This document shows, piece after piece, positions 33,655 through 42,039 of a stretch of DNA of 64,000 bases. The stretch lies in NCBI GenBank assembly GCA_036004405.1, contig DASYRM010000015.1:1-64000 (forward strand). The letters are read 5' to 3'. Made by a program: the position numbers and the translations under genes. This DNA is from DASYRM01 sp036004405. Its GTDB lineage: Bacteria; Acidobacteriota; Vicinamibacteria; Vicinamibacterales; UBA2999. Every line of letters begins with the position of its first letter. Position 1 is the first letter of the stretch. Below the pieces are notes generated by a model. The model did not search any database. It worked only from the letters and a program-made list of their open reading frames with translations, and was not told where the DNA came from.

Positions 33655-34982
33655 TCGTAGCGAAGCGCTTCGATGGGGTCGAGACGGGAGGCGCGCAGCG
33701 CGGGCACGAACGAGCTGATGAGACCGACGAACACCAGAATCGCGGTGCAAACGCCGACGAGCTCGAACGACAGGATCAGATGAATGTCGCCCGCTCCGGT
33801 CGTGTCGTCGAGGATCTCCGACAGGAACGGCCGCGGGCTCGTGAGCCACACCAGCACGTACGACAGGGCCACGCCCAGCGCGCCGCCGGCAAACGTCGTC
33901 GTCAGCCCTTCGAGCAGAAACTGCGTGAGAATCGCGCTGCGCCTGGCGCCGAGCGCCTTGCGCAGCCCGATCTCGCGCGTCCGCTCGGTGACCGAGACGA
34001 ACATGATGTTCATCACGCCGACGCCGCCGATGGCCAGCGTCAGCACGCCGATGAACGACAGCACCAGTTTCAGGCCCAGCACGATCCCGGCGGTGATGTT
34101 CTGCAGCTCCGCCGATCCAAAGATGCGCAGCGCGCGTTCATCGGTCGGGTTGAAGCGCAGCCGCTTGCCGAGCAGCTCTTTCACCTGGTTGGTCGTCCGG
34201 GTGTTCAGCGCCGGATCCATCGCCTCGAAGACCAAGGTGTTGAGGTACTCGGTGTTCCACATCCGCCCGGCCGTGGTGTAGGGGATGAACACGCTCTCCT
34301 TGTCGGGACGGTTGTAGTTGGAGAGCTGGATCTTCTCCTTCATCACGCCGACGACGGTGAAGGCCATGCCGTTGATGCGCACGATCTCGCCGACGGCCGA
34401 CGAGCTGCCGAACAGCTTGATCGCCACTTCGCTGCCGAGAAACACCGAGCGCCGCTGCAGCCGCACGTCCTCGGCGTCGATGAAGCGCCCGACGGCAGCC
34501 ACCTGCGAGCGCATGTGCCCATAGGCCGGCGCCACGGCGCGGGCCAGATAGGAGGCCTGTTTCGTCCGCCACGCCACGGTGGCCTGGTTGAAAAACTCGG
34601 GGCTCCAGCCTTTGACGAGCGGCAGCTGCCCCACCGCCTCGGCATCGGCCAGCCGCATCCGGATGCGTTTGCCGGCACGCTCGCCGCCCGACTGCAGGCT
34701 GGTCTGGCCGGCGAAGATGATGGACACACCGTCGCCGAAGGCGCCGTTGAACCCCCGCAGAATGGCCTGATTAAAGCCTTCTCCGTAGGCCAGCAGCATC
34801 ACGACCGACACGATGCCCCACGAGATGCCGAGCATCGACAGGCCCGAGCGCACGCGATTGCGAGCCAGGCCGATGAACGCCTCGCGCCCGATCTCGCGCA
34901 ACACCTGGAGCGACGACGAGGCGCCGCCGGCGCGCGGGCTCAGCGCGGGGATGGCAGCGGCGGCGGTGACGGGCGTGCTCAT
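33651..34982 (-). CDS. MacB-like ABC permease subunit (copy A)
   Basis: 443 aa from ATG 34982. FtsX/MacB-type permease: N-terminal helix LGIARNRVRSGLSMLGISWGIVSVVMLLAYGEGF, a large periplasmic MacB_PCD domain (about 70-270), then a C-terminal three-helix bundle with GVGVMNIMFVSVTERTREIGLRKALGARRSAI (the coupling helix motif) and a final DPIEALRYE. Lacks the ATPase domain. Works with the downstream adaptor and a second permease; the ATP-binding subunit is not in the window. Confidence 0.82.
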   Translation of the reverse strand: MSTPVTAAAAIPALSPRAGGASSSLQVLREIGREAFIGLARNRVRSGLSMLGISWGIVSVVMLLAYGEGFNQAILRGFNGAFGDGVSIIFAGQTSLQSGGERAGKRIRMRLADAEAVGQLPLVKGWSPEFFNQATVAWRTKQASYLARAVAPAYGHMRSQVAAVGRFIDAEDVRLQRRSVFLGSEVAIKLFGSSSAVGEIVRINGMAFTVVGVMKEKIQLSNYNRPDKESVFIPYTTAGRMWNTEYLNTLVFEAMDPALNTRTTNQVKELLGKRLRFNPTDERALRIFGSAELQNITAGIVLGLKLVLSFIGVLTLAIGGVGVMNIMFVSVTERTREIGLRKALGARRSAILTQFLLEGLTTTFAGGALGVALSYVLVWLTSPRPFLSEILDDTTGAGDIHLILSFELVGVCTAILVFVGLISSFVPALRASRLDPIEALRYE

Positions 34983-34992
34983 CGAGATCCGC

Positions 34993-36288
34993 TCAGTGCC
35001 CCTCGTAGCGCAGCGCCTCGACCGGCGGCAGCAGGGCGGCACGGCGGGCCGGATACGTGGAGGTGATCACACCGATGACGGTGAGGGCGGCCACCGCCGC
35101 CAGCCCCGCCGCGGGCGTGATGATCATGCCCGAGAACCGCGTCGGCATCGGCAGCAGGTTGATGAGCGCGCACAACCCCAGCGCGACGACGAATCCCACG
35201 CTGCCGCTCAGCATCGTCAGGATGAACCCCTCGAGAAAGAACTGACGCTGTACGTTTCCAGTCGTGGCGCCGAGCGCCTTGCGGATACCGATCTCCCGGG
35301 TGCGCTCGCGCACCGCGACCAGCATGATGTTCATCACCCCGAGACCGCCGAGCGACAGCGTCACGGCGCCCACGACGGTGAAGAACACCTTCATGTGCTC
35401 GATCATGCGGCCGAACATCAGCGTCTGCAGGGTTGTGTCCCACATCGCAATGGCGTTGCGGTCGCTCGGGTCGAAGCGGTGGCGTGGTGCGAGCACCCGC
35501 CTGATCTCCCGTTCGAGCGGCCAGTCGATGTCCTCGATGCGGCCCGTGCGTTTGTTCAGCACGTCGGTGAGCTGGGCGATCACCCACGGCTGCGGCGTGA
35601 CGATGATGTTGGAGACCACGCCGGCCTCGGCGTCGGGACGGGGAAAGTCGCGCGCCATGGCGGCGAACGGCACGAACACCTTGTCGTTGTCCGGCCCGCT
35701 GTAGTTGCTGTCCTGATCCTTCTTGCGGATCTTTCCGATCACCGTGTAGGGCAGCCCGTTGATGTAGACCGTCTGGCCGAGGCTGTCGCGGGTGCCGAAG
35801 AGCTGCGCGGTGGCGTCGGCGCCGACGATCGCCACACGCAGCGCGTTTTCCTCGTCCGTGAACCGGAACATCCGCCCGCGCTCGATGTCGATCGTCCGAA
35901 TCGCCTGGTACTGCGGCTCGATACCGTGCACGTTGAGCGACGCCGAGTTGAACGCGCTGCGCACGCCGAGGTTGCGTTGCAGCTCGGGACTGACCACCGC
36001 GATCATGCTCGACTCGGTGGCCAGCGCTCTGGCGTCGTCCACCGTGAGCAGAATGGCGCGCCCGGCGCGCTCGCCGCCCGCCTGCGTCGACGTGCGGCCG
36101 CCCCACAGGATCCCGACGTTCTTGCCGAGCTCTTCGAGCACGTTCAGGTTGCCGCGCTGGAAGCCCTCGCCCGTGGCCCCGAGCACGACCACCGAGATGA
36201 TGCCCCACAGGATCCCGAACATGGTGAGGAAGCTGCGCAGCTTGTTGGCGCGCAGGTTCTGAAAGACCTGGACGAAGACTTCGCGCAT
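34993..36288 (-). CDS. MacB-like ABC permease subunit (copy B)
   Basis: 431 aa. Same architecture as copy A: RANKLRSFLTMFGILWGIISVVVLGATGEGF, periplasmic domain with RMFRFTDEENALRVAIVG, and GGLGVMNIMLVAVRERTREIGIRKALGATTGN before a last helix ending PPVEALRYEGH. The two copies are about 30-35% alike by eye and likely form a heterodimer. No ATPase domain. It precedes copy A by 10 bases; the membrane-fusion adaptor lies upstream. Confidence 0.82.
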   Translation of the reverse strand: MREVFVQVFQNLRANKLRSFLTMFGILWGIISVVVLGATGEGFQRGNLNVLEELGKNVGILWGGRTSTQAGGERAGRAILLTVDDARALATESSMIAVVSPELQRNLGVRSAFNSASLNVHGIEPQYQAIRTIDIERGRMFRFTDEENALRVAIVGADATAQLFGTRDSLGQTVYINGLPYTVIGKIRKKDQDSNYSGPDNDKVFVPFAAMARDFPRPDAEAGVVSNIIVTPQPWVIAQLTDVLNKRTGRIEDIDWPLEREIRRVLAPRHRFDPSDRNAIAMWDTTLQTLMFGRMIEHMKVFFTVVGAVTLSLGGLGVMNIMLVAVRERTREIGIRKALGATTGNVQRQFFLEGFILTMLSGSVGFVVALGLCALINLLPMPTRFSGMIITPAAGLAAVAALTVIGVITSTYPARRAALLPPVEALRYEGH

Positions 36289-36309
36289 GACAGGGGGGCT
36301 CGGTGCCCT

Positions 36310-37503
36310 CTAACCCGGGAGAACGACCTTGTCGCCGGCCTTCACGCCGTCGCGAATCTGCATCTTGGTGCCGTTGCCGACCCCGACCGTGACCGGCACG
36401 CGACGGCGGCCCGTCTTGGAGCCGGGATCGACGACGTCCACGGACGGCTTGCGCTGCGCGTCGAACACCACCGCGGCCTCGGGCACGAGCAGCGAGTCCG
36501 GGAACTGCTCGAGCACGATCTCGGCGTTGGCCGTCATGTTCGCCTTGAGCTCCTTGCCGGCGTTGTCGATCGACACCTTCACTTCGAACGTGGTGACGTT
36601 GTCCTTCTCGACGCCGATCGGCGAGATCTGAGTGACGCGCCCCTCGAACACCTTGTCGGGGAAGCTCTCGGTGGTGATCTTCGCCGGCTGGCCGAGCCGC
36701 ACGCGGCCGATGTCGGCTTCGTCCACCTTGCCGCGCACGAACACCTGCTGGATGTCGCCGAGCGTCATTACCAGCGTGGCGTTGGCGCCGAGGTTGAGGA
36801 TGGACGACACGGGGCTCCCGATCTCGACGTCACGGGTCAGCACCGTGGCCCGGATCGGCGCCTTGATCGTGGAGTTGGCGAGCTCTTCCTCGGCGCGCTC
36901 GACGGCGGCGCGCGCCTGTGCGACGTTGGCGGTGGCTTCAACCACCCGGGCCTGCGAGATCACGAGCTGTCCGCCGGCGGCGCGCTTGCGGTTCTCGGCG
37001 AGCTCGAGCGCGCTCTGCGCGTCGTCGAGCGACGACTGCGACACCAGCTTCTGATCGAAGAGCTGCTGCGCCCGCGTGTTGTTGCGGCGGGCGAACGCCA
37101 CATCCGGCGCTTCGGCCTCGACCTCGTTCTTCTTGAGCTGGGCGATGGCCGCCTCGCGCGCGGCTTCGGCGGCCTGCAGGTTGGCGCGAGCCTCGCGCAG
37201 GCGTGCGGTAAGATTTTCCTTGTCGAGTTCGGCGAGCACGCGGCCCGCGTCCACCACCTGATCGACCTCGACGAGCAGCCGTTCGATGATGCCGTTGGCC
37301 TTCGACTTGATCTCGACCTTGGTGATCGGTTCGACCTTGCCGGTCGCGACCACCGAGCGCGTCATTGTGCCGCGCTCCACGACGGCCACCTTGGAAGGAT
37401 CCACGGTGGGCGCGGCGCCGTTCAGGCGTGCGAAGCCCCAGAGACCGCCGATGAGGATCACGACCACCGCCGCCAGCAGCGCCCACTTCCTGGATTTCCG
37501 CAT
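36310..37503 (-). CDS. MacA/HlyD-type periplasmic adaptor
   Basis: 397 aa. N-terminal signal-anchor (KWALLAAVVVILIGGLWGF), lipoyl-like hairpin VEPITKVEIKSKANGIIERLLVEVDQVVDAGRVLAELD, a long coiled-coil (about residues 95-200, rich in Ala/Arg/Glu), then beta-barrel and membrane-proximal domains (VFEGRVTQISPIGVEKDNVTTFEV). Links the inner-membrane transporter to the outer membrane. First gene of the three-gene minus-strand adaptor-permease-permease set. Confidence 0.85.
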   Translation of the reverse strand: MRKSRKWALLAAVVVILIGGLWGFARLNGAAPTVDPSKVAVVERGTMTRSVVATGKVEPITKVEIKSKANGIIERLLVEVDQVVDAGRVLAELDKENLTARLREARANLQAAEAAREAAIAQLKKNEVEAEAPDVAFARRNNTRAQQLFDQKLVSQSSLDDAQSALELAENRKRAAGGQLVISQARVVEATANVAQARAAVERAEEELANSTIKAPIRATVLTRDVEIGSPVSSILNLGANATLVMTLGDIQQVFVRGKVDEADIGRVRLGQPAKITTESFPDKVFEGRVTQISPIGVEKDNVTTFEVKVSIDNAGKELKANMTANAEIVLEQFPDSLLVPEAAVVFDAQRKPSVDVVDPGSKTGRRRVPVTVGVGNGTKMQIRDGVKAGDKVVLPG

Positions 37504-37566
37504 TCAAGCCCTCATAAGCCGATAGCGCAGTTGACGTTCGCACCCCTGGAAAAGTTGCCCGACCCT

Positions 37567-37866
37567 ATGTGGATCCTGAGAACGACCCCCGAGGGAGAAG
37601 AGCCGGAGAAGACCTTCCGCATCCTGCCCGGCGTGACCCGGACCATCGGGCGCTCCACAGGGGCAGACTTCATCCTAGACGCAGCCCTGGTGTCCCGGGT
37701 TCACTGCCAGCTGCTCGCGCTGGGCGACGGCGCCCTGGAGCTCCGGGATCTCGAGAGCACCAACGGCACTTACGTCAACGGCGCCCGCATCGAGCGGGCC
37801 CGCTTATCGCCCGGCGACAAGGTCCAGGTGGGCCGGGTCGAGCTGGTCGCACTGAGAGACGAGTGA
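37567..37866 (+). CDS. FHA-domain protein
   Basis: 99 aa, little more than one forkhead-associated domain: TIGRSTGADFILDAALVSRVHCQL with the GR..SR.H phosphothreonine pocket, and LESTNGTYVNGARI with the conserved NG. FHA domains bind phospho-Thr peptides, so it points to Ser/Thr kinase signalling; an atypical kinase-like gene lies at 40871. Divergent from the adaptor gene (64 bp apart). Confidence 0.85.
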   Translation: MWILRTTPEGEEPEKTFRILPGVTRTIGRSTGADFILDAALVSRVHCQLLALGDGALELRDLESTNGTYVNGARIERARLSPGDKVQVGRVELVALRDE

Positions 37867-37872
37867 TCCGTA

Positions 37873-37929
37873 CGTAGGGGCCGCCTTCAGGCGGCCCTAC
37901 CACGGGCCGGCTGAAGCCGGCCCCTACGT
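37873..37929. repeat. Two family-1 palindromes
   Basis: GGGCCGCCT-TC-AGGCGGCCC (37878-37897) preceded by CGTACGTAGG, then GGGCCGGCT-GA-AGCCGGCCC (37904-37923) followed by CCTACGTACG. The minus-strand MBL stop (37924-37926) is the CTA of the right flank. The two cores differ (CCGCCT versus CCGGCT) and both are self-complementary. Confidence 0.8.
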
Positions 37930-38586
37930 ACGCTTTCCCATGACGTATTCGAGCACGAACGGGTTGGTCTGGCGCTCCCGGCCGATCGTCGTGTCCGGCC
38001 CGTGGCCCGGGTGGACCACCGCGTCGTCGCCAAGGGAAAACAGGACTCCCGTAATCGACTGCATCAGGACGCCGTAGTCGCCTCCAGGCAGATCGCTCCG
38101 CCCGATCGAGCCGGCAAACAGCGTGTCGCCCACGAACAGGTGGGGCGGCCCCGGCTGCCCGGCACGCCTCACCTCGAGACAGACGCCCCCGGGACAGTGG
38201 CCCGGCGTGTGATGAACGGTGACGGTGTAGTCGCCAAATCCCAGCGGCGACCCGTCGTAGAACGCGTCAATGGGGGGCTGCGGTCTGACCTTCAGGCCGA
38301 ACATCCGGCCGTGCTCCACCGCCTGCTCGTAGAGAAAGAGGTCGTCGCGGTGCAGGTGCACGGGCACCTCCAGCGCCTCCTTGGCGGCCGCCACCCCCGT
38401 TACGTGATCGACGTGGGCGTGTGTCAGCAGGATGCGCTGGATGTCGACCTCGGCTTCGAAGGCCGCCGCCAGCAGCTCGTCCACTTCGTCGCCCGGGTCG
38501 ATGAGCACCGCTTCGCGCGTGCGCTCGCAGCCGATGACGAACCCGTTCTTGTAGAAGGGGCCCACTGCCCTGACTTCCAGGATCAT
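37924..38586 (-). CDS. MBL-fold hydrolase (glyoxalase II-like)
   Basis: 220 aa from ATG 38586. Metal motif THAHVDHVTG (His56, His58, Asp60, His61), then HTPGHCPGGVCLE, FVGDTLFAGSIGRSDLPGGD and VHPGHGPDT form the complete glyoxalase II-like ligand set. Length and GRSDLPGG match YcbL-like hydroxyacylglutathione hydrolase relatives. The start is 7 bases from TACGAT on the minus strand. The final RT and stop are palindrome flank (CGTACGTAG). Confidence 0.85.
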   Translation of the reverse strand: MILEVRAVGPFYKNGFVIGCERTREAVLIDPGDEVDELLAAAFEAEVDIQRILLTHAHVDHVTGVAAAKEALEVPVHLHRDDLFLYEQAVEHGRMFGLKVRPQPPIDAFYDGSPLGFGDYTVTVHHTPGHCPGGVCLEVRRAGQPGPPHLFVGDTLFAGSIGRSDLPGGDYGVLMQSITGVLFSLGDDAVVHPGHGPDTTIGRERQTNPFVLEYVMGKRT

Positions 38587-38592
38587 GGGGTG

Positions 38593-38599
38593 TATCGTA
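38593..38599. promoter_or_regulatory. Symmetric divergent -10 box (TATCGTA)
   Basis: TATCGTA reads TANNNT on both strands. On the minus strand TACGAT ends 7 bases before the MBL ATG at 38586 (no Shine-Dalgarno). On the plus strand TATCGT precedes the receiver-like gene, which has its own GAAGG ribosome site. Confidence 0.45.
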
Positions 38600-38616
38600 G
38601 CGTGGCGAAGGCCGAC

Positions 38617-38997
38617 ATGATTCTGTGCGTGATCGACGACCTCTTCTTCTCGATCAAGATCAAGACCGCGGCGAAGACGCTGGGCACCGAGATCTACTTC
38701 GAGCGCACGCCGCAACAGGTGCTCGAGTCGATCCGGTCGAAAGCGCCGCGGCTCGTGATCTTCGACCTCGACAGCGCGAAGATGCGGCCGATGGACGCGA
38801 TCGCGGCAATGAAGGCCGACCCCGCGCTGCGCGGCGTGCCGACACTCGGGTTCGTGTCGCACGTGCACGACGACGTCATCGCGCGCGCTCGCGCCGCCGG
38901 GATCGATCAGGTGCTGGCGCGCTCGGCGTTCGTCGAGAGGCTCGGCGCGCTTCTCACTGAGCCCTCGAATCCGCCCTCGAGCACTTCGACGACGTAG
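38617..38997 (+). CDS. Atypical response-regulator receiver-like protein
   Basis: 126 aa from ATG 38617 (GAAGG ribosome site 5 bases before; an in-frame GTG at 38602 is possible). Receiver-like fold: acid pair Asp7-Asp8 (CVIDD), LVIFDLDSAK with Asp50 at the phospho-acceptor position, and LARSAFVERL where the invariant Lys of the receiver domain is replaced by Arg/Ser. So phosphorylation may be absent or altered. No output domain. Its 3' end overlaps the convergent frameshifted gene by 91 bases. Confidence 0.65.
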   Translation: MILCVIDDLFFSIKIKTAAKTLGTEIYFERTPQQVLESIRSKAPRLVIFDLDSAKMRPMDAIAAMKADPALRGVPTLGFVSHVHDDVIARARAAGIDQVLARSAFVERLGALLTEPSNPPSSTSTT

Positions 38998-39496
38998 TAG
39001 GCGCCCGGTTCGGGCTGCTCCAGGGCGAAGCGGATGGCGCCGGCAATGGCGTCGTCGAGCGTCGGGAACAGGCAGTGCTCGTTCACGGGGAGCTCGGCCG
39101 CCATCTCGTTGCACGAGAGCGGCGAGCACTCGAGGCTCAAGCCGGAGTCGGAGCTCTTGCTGGCGCTGTCGAAGCCAATCGTGCGGAACCCCTCCGGCAG
39201 CGGGTCAGGCCGCACGTCGGCGGGCGGCGTCAGCGGTGCGCGGCCGTTTCGGCGGAACACCTCGGAGTGCAGGCGGTATGCGAACAGCCGAAACTGCGCG
39301 CGATCCTCGACGGGAACGACGCTCCACGCATCCGAGACGCTGTTGAACCAGCCGAAACCGTTGTGCCGCCACCGCGCGATCCAGTCGTCGGCGCCGGGCG
39401 AGAGACATTCGCTGACACTGCAGACTTCGCTGACGGCGGGCGGAGATGGTCCGGGCGCAGCGCCACGCGGCGTGCGAAATAGCCTGCGTCGATCAT
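38907..39496 (-). pseudogene. Frameshifted gene of unknown function
   Basis: The ATG at 39496 begins MIDAGYFARRVALRPDHLRPP, which then runs into a Ser/Arg-rich nonsense frame. The neighbouring frame has no start codon for ~80 codons but reads as a real protein: VCSVSECLSPGADDWIARWRHN, FGWFNSVSDAWSVVP, RAQFRLFAYRLHSEVF, and on through 38907 (GAYYVVEVLEGGFEG). Joining them needs one missing base near 39430-39437. It would give about 196 aa, no signal peptide, family not recognised. A sequencing or assembly error, or a true frameshift. The 3' 91 bases overlap the receiver-like gene. Confidence 0.6.
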
Positions 39497-39503
39497 GGGC
39501 GCG

Positions 39504-40268
39504 TCAATTCACGTCACCACGCAGGATGGAGAGATGAAGCTGGGCGATTTCCGGCGACGGGCTCGCGCCGAGCTCGTCACGAAGGCGCTGACGGCAGGTC
39601 GCGAACACCCGCAGCGCCTCGGCGGCATCACCGGTACGGAGATGCAGCTTCATCAAGTGCTGGTAGGCCGACTCGCGAAGCGGATCAAGGTCGACGACTT
39701 GAATGGCGTACTGAACGGCCGACACGAGATCGCCCGTCTCGGCGCCGACAGCCGAGAGACATCTCAGGCCGCGAATCAGTATCGACGAGAGACGCCGGCG
39801 CTCCCGCTCGATCCAAGGCGCCTCCTCCGACGGAAGGAACGGGCGCCGCGCGATGACGGCTGCGATGTTGGCGTGGCTCCACGCCGCCGCATGATCGCCT
39901 CTGCGCTGTGCCCCTTCCGCTTCGTCGAGCGCATTGGCGGCGCCCTCGAGATCCAGCCAGGTGTCGGCCGGAAAGCGCAGGCCGACCGCTCCGTTTTGAC
40001 CGGTGATGTCCGCGCCTGAGGGGATTCGCCGCAGGAGCCCCCGCAACCGGCTCAACACCGCGCTCAGCGTCGTGTCTGCTTCGCGGGGCGGCGAGTCGCC
40101 CCACAGCACCTCGGTGAGCTCGGCGCGGGGCACCGTTCGGTGCGCATCGGCGGCCAGGAAAGCGAAGACGAGACGGCCCTGACGGCCTGGGAACGCGGCT
40201 TCATCGAGAATCAGCGTCCCGTCGTGCTCGATGGCGAGGCGCCCCGTGAGATAAATCCGCGTGGCCAC
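39504..40268 (-). CDS. BTAD-type transcriptional activator
   Basis: 254 aa from GTG 40268. N-terminal winged-helix of the OmpR-like AfsR/SARP type (GRLAIEHDGTLILDEAAFPGRQGRLVFAFLA, VPRAELTEVLWGDSPP, LSAVLSRLRGLLRR) and a C-terminal bacterial transcriptional activator domain of TPR helices (DPLRESAYQHLMKLHLRTGDAAEALRVFATC). Shorter than AfsR-like proteins, without ATPase. The longer start at 40436 would overlap the DUF1059 gene and is rejected. Stop lies 8 bases before the frameshifted gene's start. Confidence 0.75.
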   Translation of the reverse strand: MATRIYLTGRLAIEHDGTLILDEAAFPGRQGRLVFAFLAADAHRTVPRAELTEVLWGDSPPREADTTLSAVLSRLRGLLRRIPSGADITGQNGAVGLRFPADTWLDLEGAANALDEAEGAQRRGDHAAAWSHANIAAVIARRPFLPSEEAPWIERERRRLSSILIRGLRCLSAVGAETGDLVSAVQYAIQVVDLDPLRESAYQHLMKLHLRTGDAAEALRVFATCRQRLRDELGASPSPEIAQLHLSILRGDVN

Positions 40269-40337
40269 GCAGGCTGCAATCCGTTTGCAAGGTGGCGACA
40301 AGGCGCCGTACCTATAGTAGCGGCTGCAGGAGGCACC

Positions 40338-40487
40338 ATGGAAAAGATCATCAATTGCCCGTGCGGTTTCGTCCTTCGCGGGGCGTCGGACGACGAGGTG
40401 GTCAAGAAGGCTCAGGAACACGCGAAGAGCGTGCACGACATGGAGCTCACGCGTGAGCAGGCATTGCAGATGGCGAGGCCGGCGTGA
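40338..40487 (+). CDS. DUF1059 family small protein
   Basis: 49 aa. NCPCGFVLRGASDDEVVKKAQEHAKSVHDMELT matches the short DUF1059 family, with the Cys-x-Cys pair and a conserved His. Function unknown; the Cys/His pattern may bind metal. GGAGG ribosome site (6 bases before ATG) and a TATAGT box at 40313-40318 precede it. Its stop overlaps the GTG of the cupin gene (GTGA), so the two are one transcript. Confidence 0.85.
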   Translation: MEKIINCPCGFVLRGASDDEVVKKAQEHAKSVHDMELTREQALQMARPA

Positions 40488-40870
40488 AGCCCCTCGCTTC
40501 TGTCATCAGTATCATCACCGTCGCCACGGTCGTGGCTGCTGGCGCCCAGGCTGGATTCTCCCGGATCGTGTTGCAGGATCATCCGCTCACAGTGGCCGGT
40601 CGCCACGCGGTTTCGGCACGAGCCGACTTTGCCCCCGGCGCCACCGCGGGCCGACACACACACCCGGGAGAAGAGATCGGCTACATCCTCGAAGGCACGG
40701 TGGAGCTCGCGGTCGAAGGCCGGGCCACCACTTTGCTGCGACAGGGCGACGTGTTCTTCATCCCCAGTGGCGTGCCGCACGACGGGCACAACCCTGGGCC
40801 CGGCAAGGCCGCGCTCCTCTCGACCTTCGTCGCCGAACAGAATCAGCCGCTGGCGACGCCGGCGAAGTAG
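40484..40870 (+). CDS. Exported cupin-domain protein
   Basis: 128 aa from GTG 40484. Signal peptide (ISIITVATVVAAGAQAG), then a cupin barrel: ATAGRHTHPGEEIGYILEG (His-x-His and Glu, first cupin motif) and GDVFFIPSGVPHDGHN (Gly-Asp, late His, second motif), consistent with a metal site. Resembles small periplasmic quercetinase/pirin-like or cytoplasmic-stress cupins; substrate unknown. Coupled to DUF1059 gene. Confidence 0.82.
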   Translation: MKPLASVISIITVATVVAAGAQAGFSRIVLQDHPLTVAGRHAVSARADFAPGATAGRHTHPGEEIGYILEGTVELAVEGRATTLLRQGDVFFIPSGVPHDGHNPGPGKAALLSTFVAEQNQPLATPAK

Positions 40871-41788
40871 CTATCCCCTCGCCAAGAACCACCACGCGAG
40901 GCCAGCAATCACGATGAGGATGGCGGCAAAGCGGAGGACCCGCCCGAGGTTCGTCGCGGTCGTGTGCGCCTCGTCGGCTTCATCGCTGGCGCCGCCCTGG
41001 GCGTCGATGAGGGCCGTCAACGCGCGGAGCTCGGCGGCAAACGCCGCGGCCGACTGCGGCCGCGACGCCGGGTTCGGAGCCACCGCGCGCAGCACGAGGT
41101 CGTCGAGCTCGGGTGGAACGTGGTGGTTGGCGGCGCTGGGCGCGGCGGCGCCCTTCGGGTTGGGGCGCCGGGCGGTGAGCATTTCATACAGGATCGCGCC
41201 CACCGAGTAGATGTCGGACCGATCGTCGGCGGGCTGTCCGCCGGCTTCCTCCGGTGCCAGGTAGTCGAGCAGCCGCACCTCGCCCGGCCCGCCGGCGCTG
41301 TCGAAACCGCCGTGTGCCGCAAGCTCGAACGCCGGGATCTTGGCGTGCCCACGCTGGGTCATCGCCACCGACTCGGGGCTCAGCCCGCCGTGCACGAAGC
41401 CGTTGGCGTGCGCGTCGGCGATCGCGTCGGCAATCTGAATCGCGGCTTCGACCGCCCGCTGCACCTTGAGGGGCCGCCCCGCCATCTCGGCGCGCAGCGA
41501 CTGGCCTTTCAGGAACTCGAATGCCAGATACACGCAACCGTCGTGCTCGCCGGCATCGAAGAGCGTCGTCACGTTGGGGTGCGACAGCACGGTCATGGCG
41601 CGCGCCTGGGCGATGAGCGCGGCGCGCGAGTCGGACCCGGTGGTGAAATCGGCGGGCAGCAGCCGCAAGGCGACGGTACGCCCCAGCCGCGTGTCCCGCG
41701 CGCGGTAGAGATCGCCGGGGCCCGACGGCTCCAGCCGCTCGAGCAGGTTGTAGTGCGCAACGACGCCAATCGGGCCGGGCGCGTTCAC
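40871..41788 (-). CDS. Membrane-anchored pseudokinase (Ser/Thr kinase fold)
   Basis: 305 aa from GTG 41788. Protein-kinase fold with APE (178-180) and DDRSDIYSVGAILYEML intact, but all four catalytic motifs are altered: VAIK reads VALR (Arg42 instead of Lys), HRD reads HGG (133-135), the Mg-binding Asn reads Ser140, and DFG reads PAF (152-154); the glycine loop is also degenerate (RLEPSGPG). A C-terminal membrane helix (about 285-302) ends the protein. So it is likely a catalytically dead kinase used as a scaffold. Start overlaps the stop of the 82-aa gene. Confidence 0.78.
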   Translation of the reverse strand: MNAPGPIGVVAHYNLLERLEPSGPGDLYRARDTRLGRTVALRLLPADFTTGSDSRAALIAQARAMTVLSHPNVTTLFDAGEHDGCVYLAFEFLKGQSLRAEMAGRPLKVQRAVEAAIQIADAIADAHANGFVHGGLSPESVAMTQRGHAKIPAFELAAHGGFDSAGGPGEVRLLDYLAPEEAGGQPADDRSDIYSVGAILYEMLTARRPNPKGAAAPSAANHHVPPELDDLVLRAVAPNPASRPQSAAAFAAELRALTALIDAQGGASDEADEAHTTATNLGRVLRFAAILIVIAGLAWWFLARG

Positions 41789-42033
41789 GGGCGATCGGAC
41801 TCGATCACGGTCTGCAGCAGCTCCTTGGCGTCGCCAATCTGCTCGATTACGAGCGCGATGTCCAGCGTGGGCTTGCCGGGCATCCGCGTGCTCTGGCAGT
41901 AGACGCCGTGCTGCCCCACCATCGCCAGCGCGTCGGTGAGCAGGTCGAGGGCGACGGCCAACCGCCCGCGCGACGCGCCCATCATCGTCTCGTGCAGCTC
42001 GAGCTGCTCGCGGTGCTTGTCGAACACGGACAC
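41785..42033 (-). CDS. Small helical protein, unknown
   Basis: 82 aa, mostly helical (DKHREQLELHETMMGASRGRLAVALDLLTDALAMVG, then TLDIALVIEQIGDAKELLQTVIESD). No family recognised. It overlaps the pseudokinase start by four bases (GTGA) and follows the SDR gene by 6 bases, so a two- or three-gene unit is likely and it is a candidate binding partner or regulator of the pseudokinase; inferred from position only. Confidence 0.6.
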   Translation of the reverse strand: MSVFDKHREQLELHETMMGASRGRLAVALDLLTDALAMVGQHGVYCQSTRMPGKPTLDIALVIEQIGDAKELLQTVIESDRP

Positions 42034-42039
42034 AGTAGT

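Noticed and set aside
34813..37866. A 1017-codon plus-strand open frame antisense to the adaptor and permease genes
   Set aside because: It is antisense to three well-supported genes, has His/Arg-rich nonsense composition, and only its last 99 codons (the FHA gene from 37567) are real.
40269..40436. A longer start for the BTAD activator at 40436
   Set aside because: It would run antisense through the DUF1059 gene and adds a leader unlike the family; the GTG at 40268 fits the winged-helix start.
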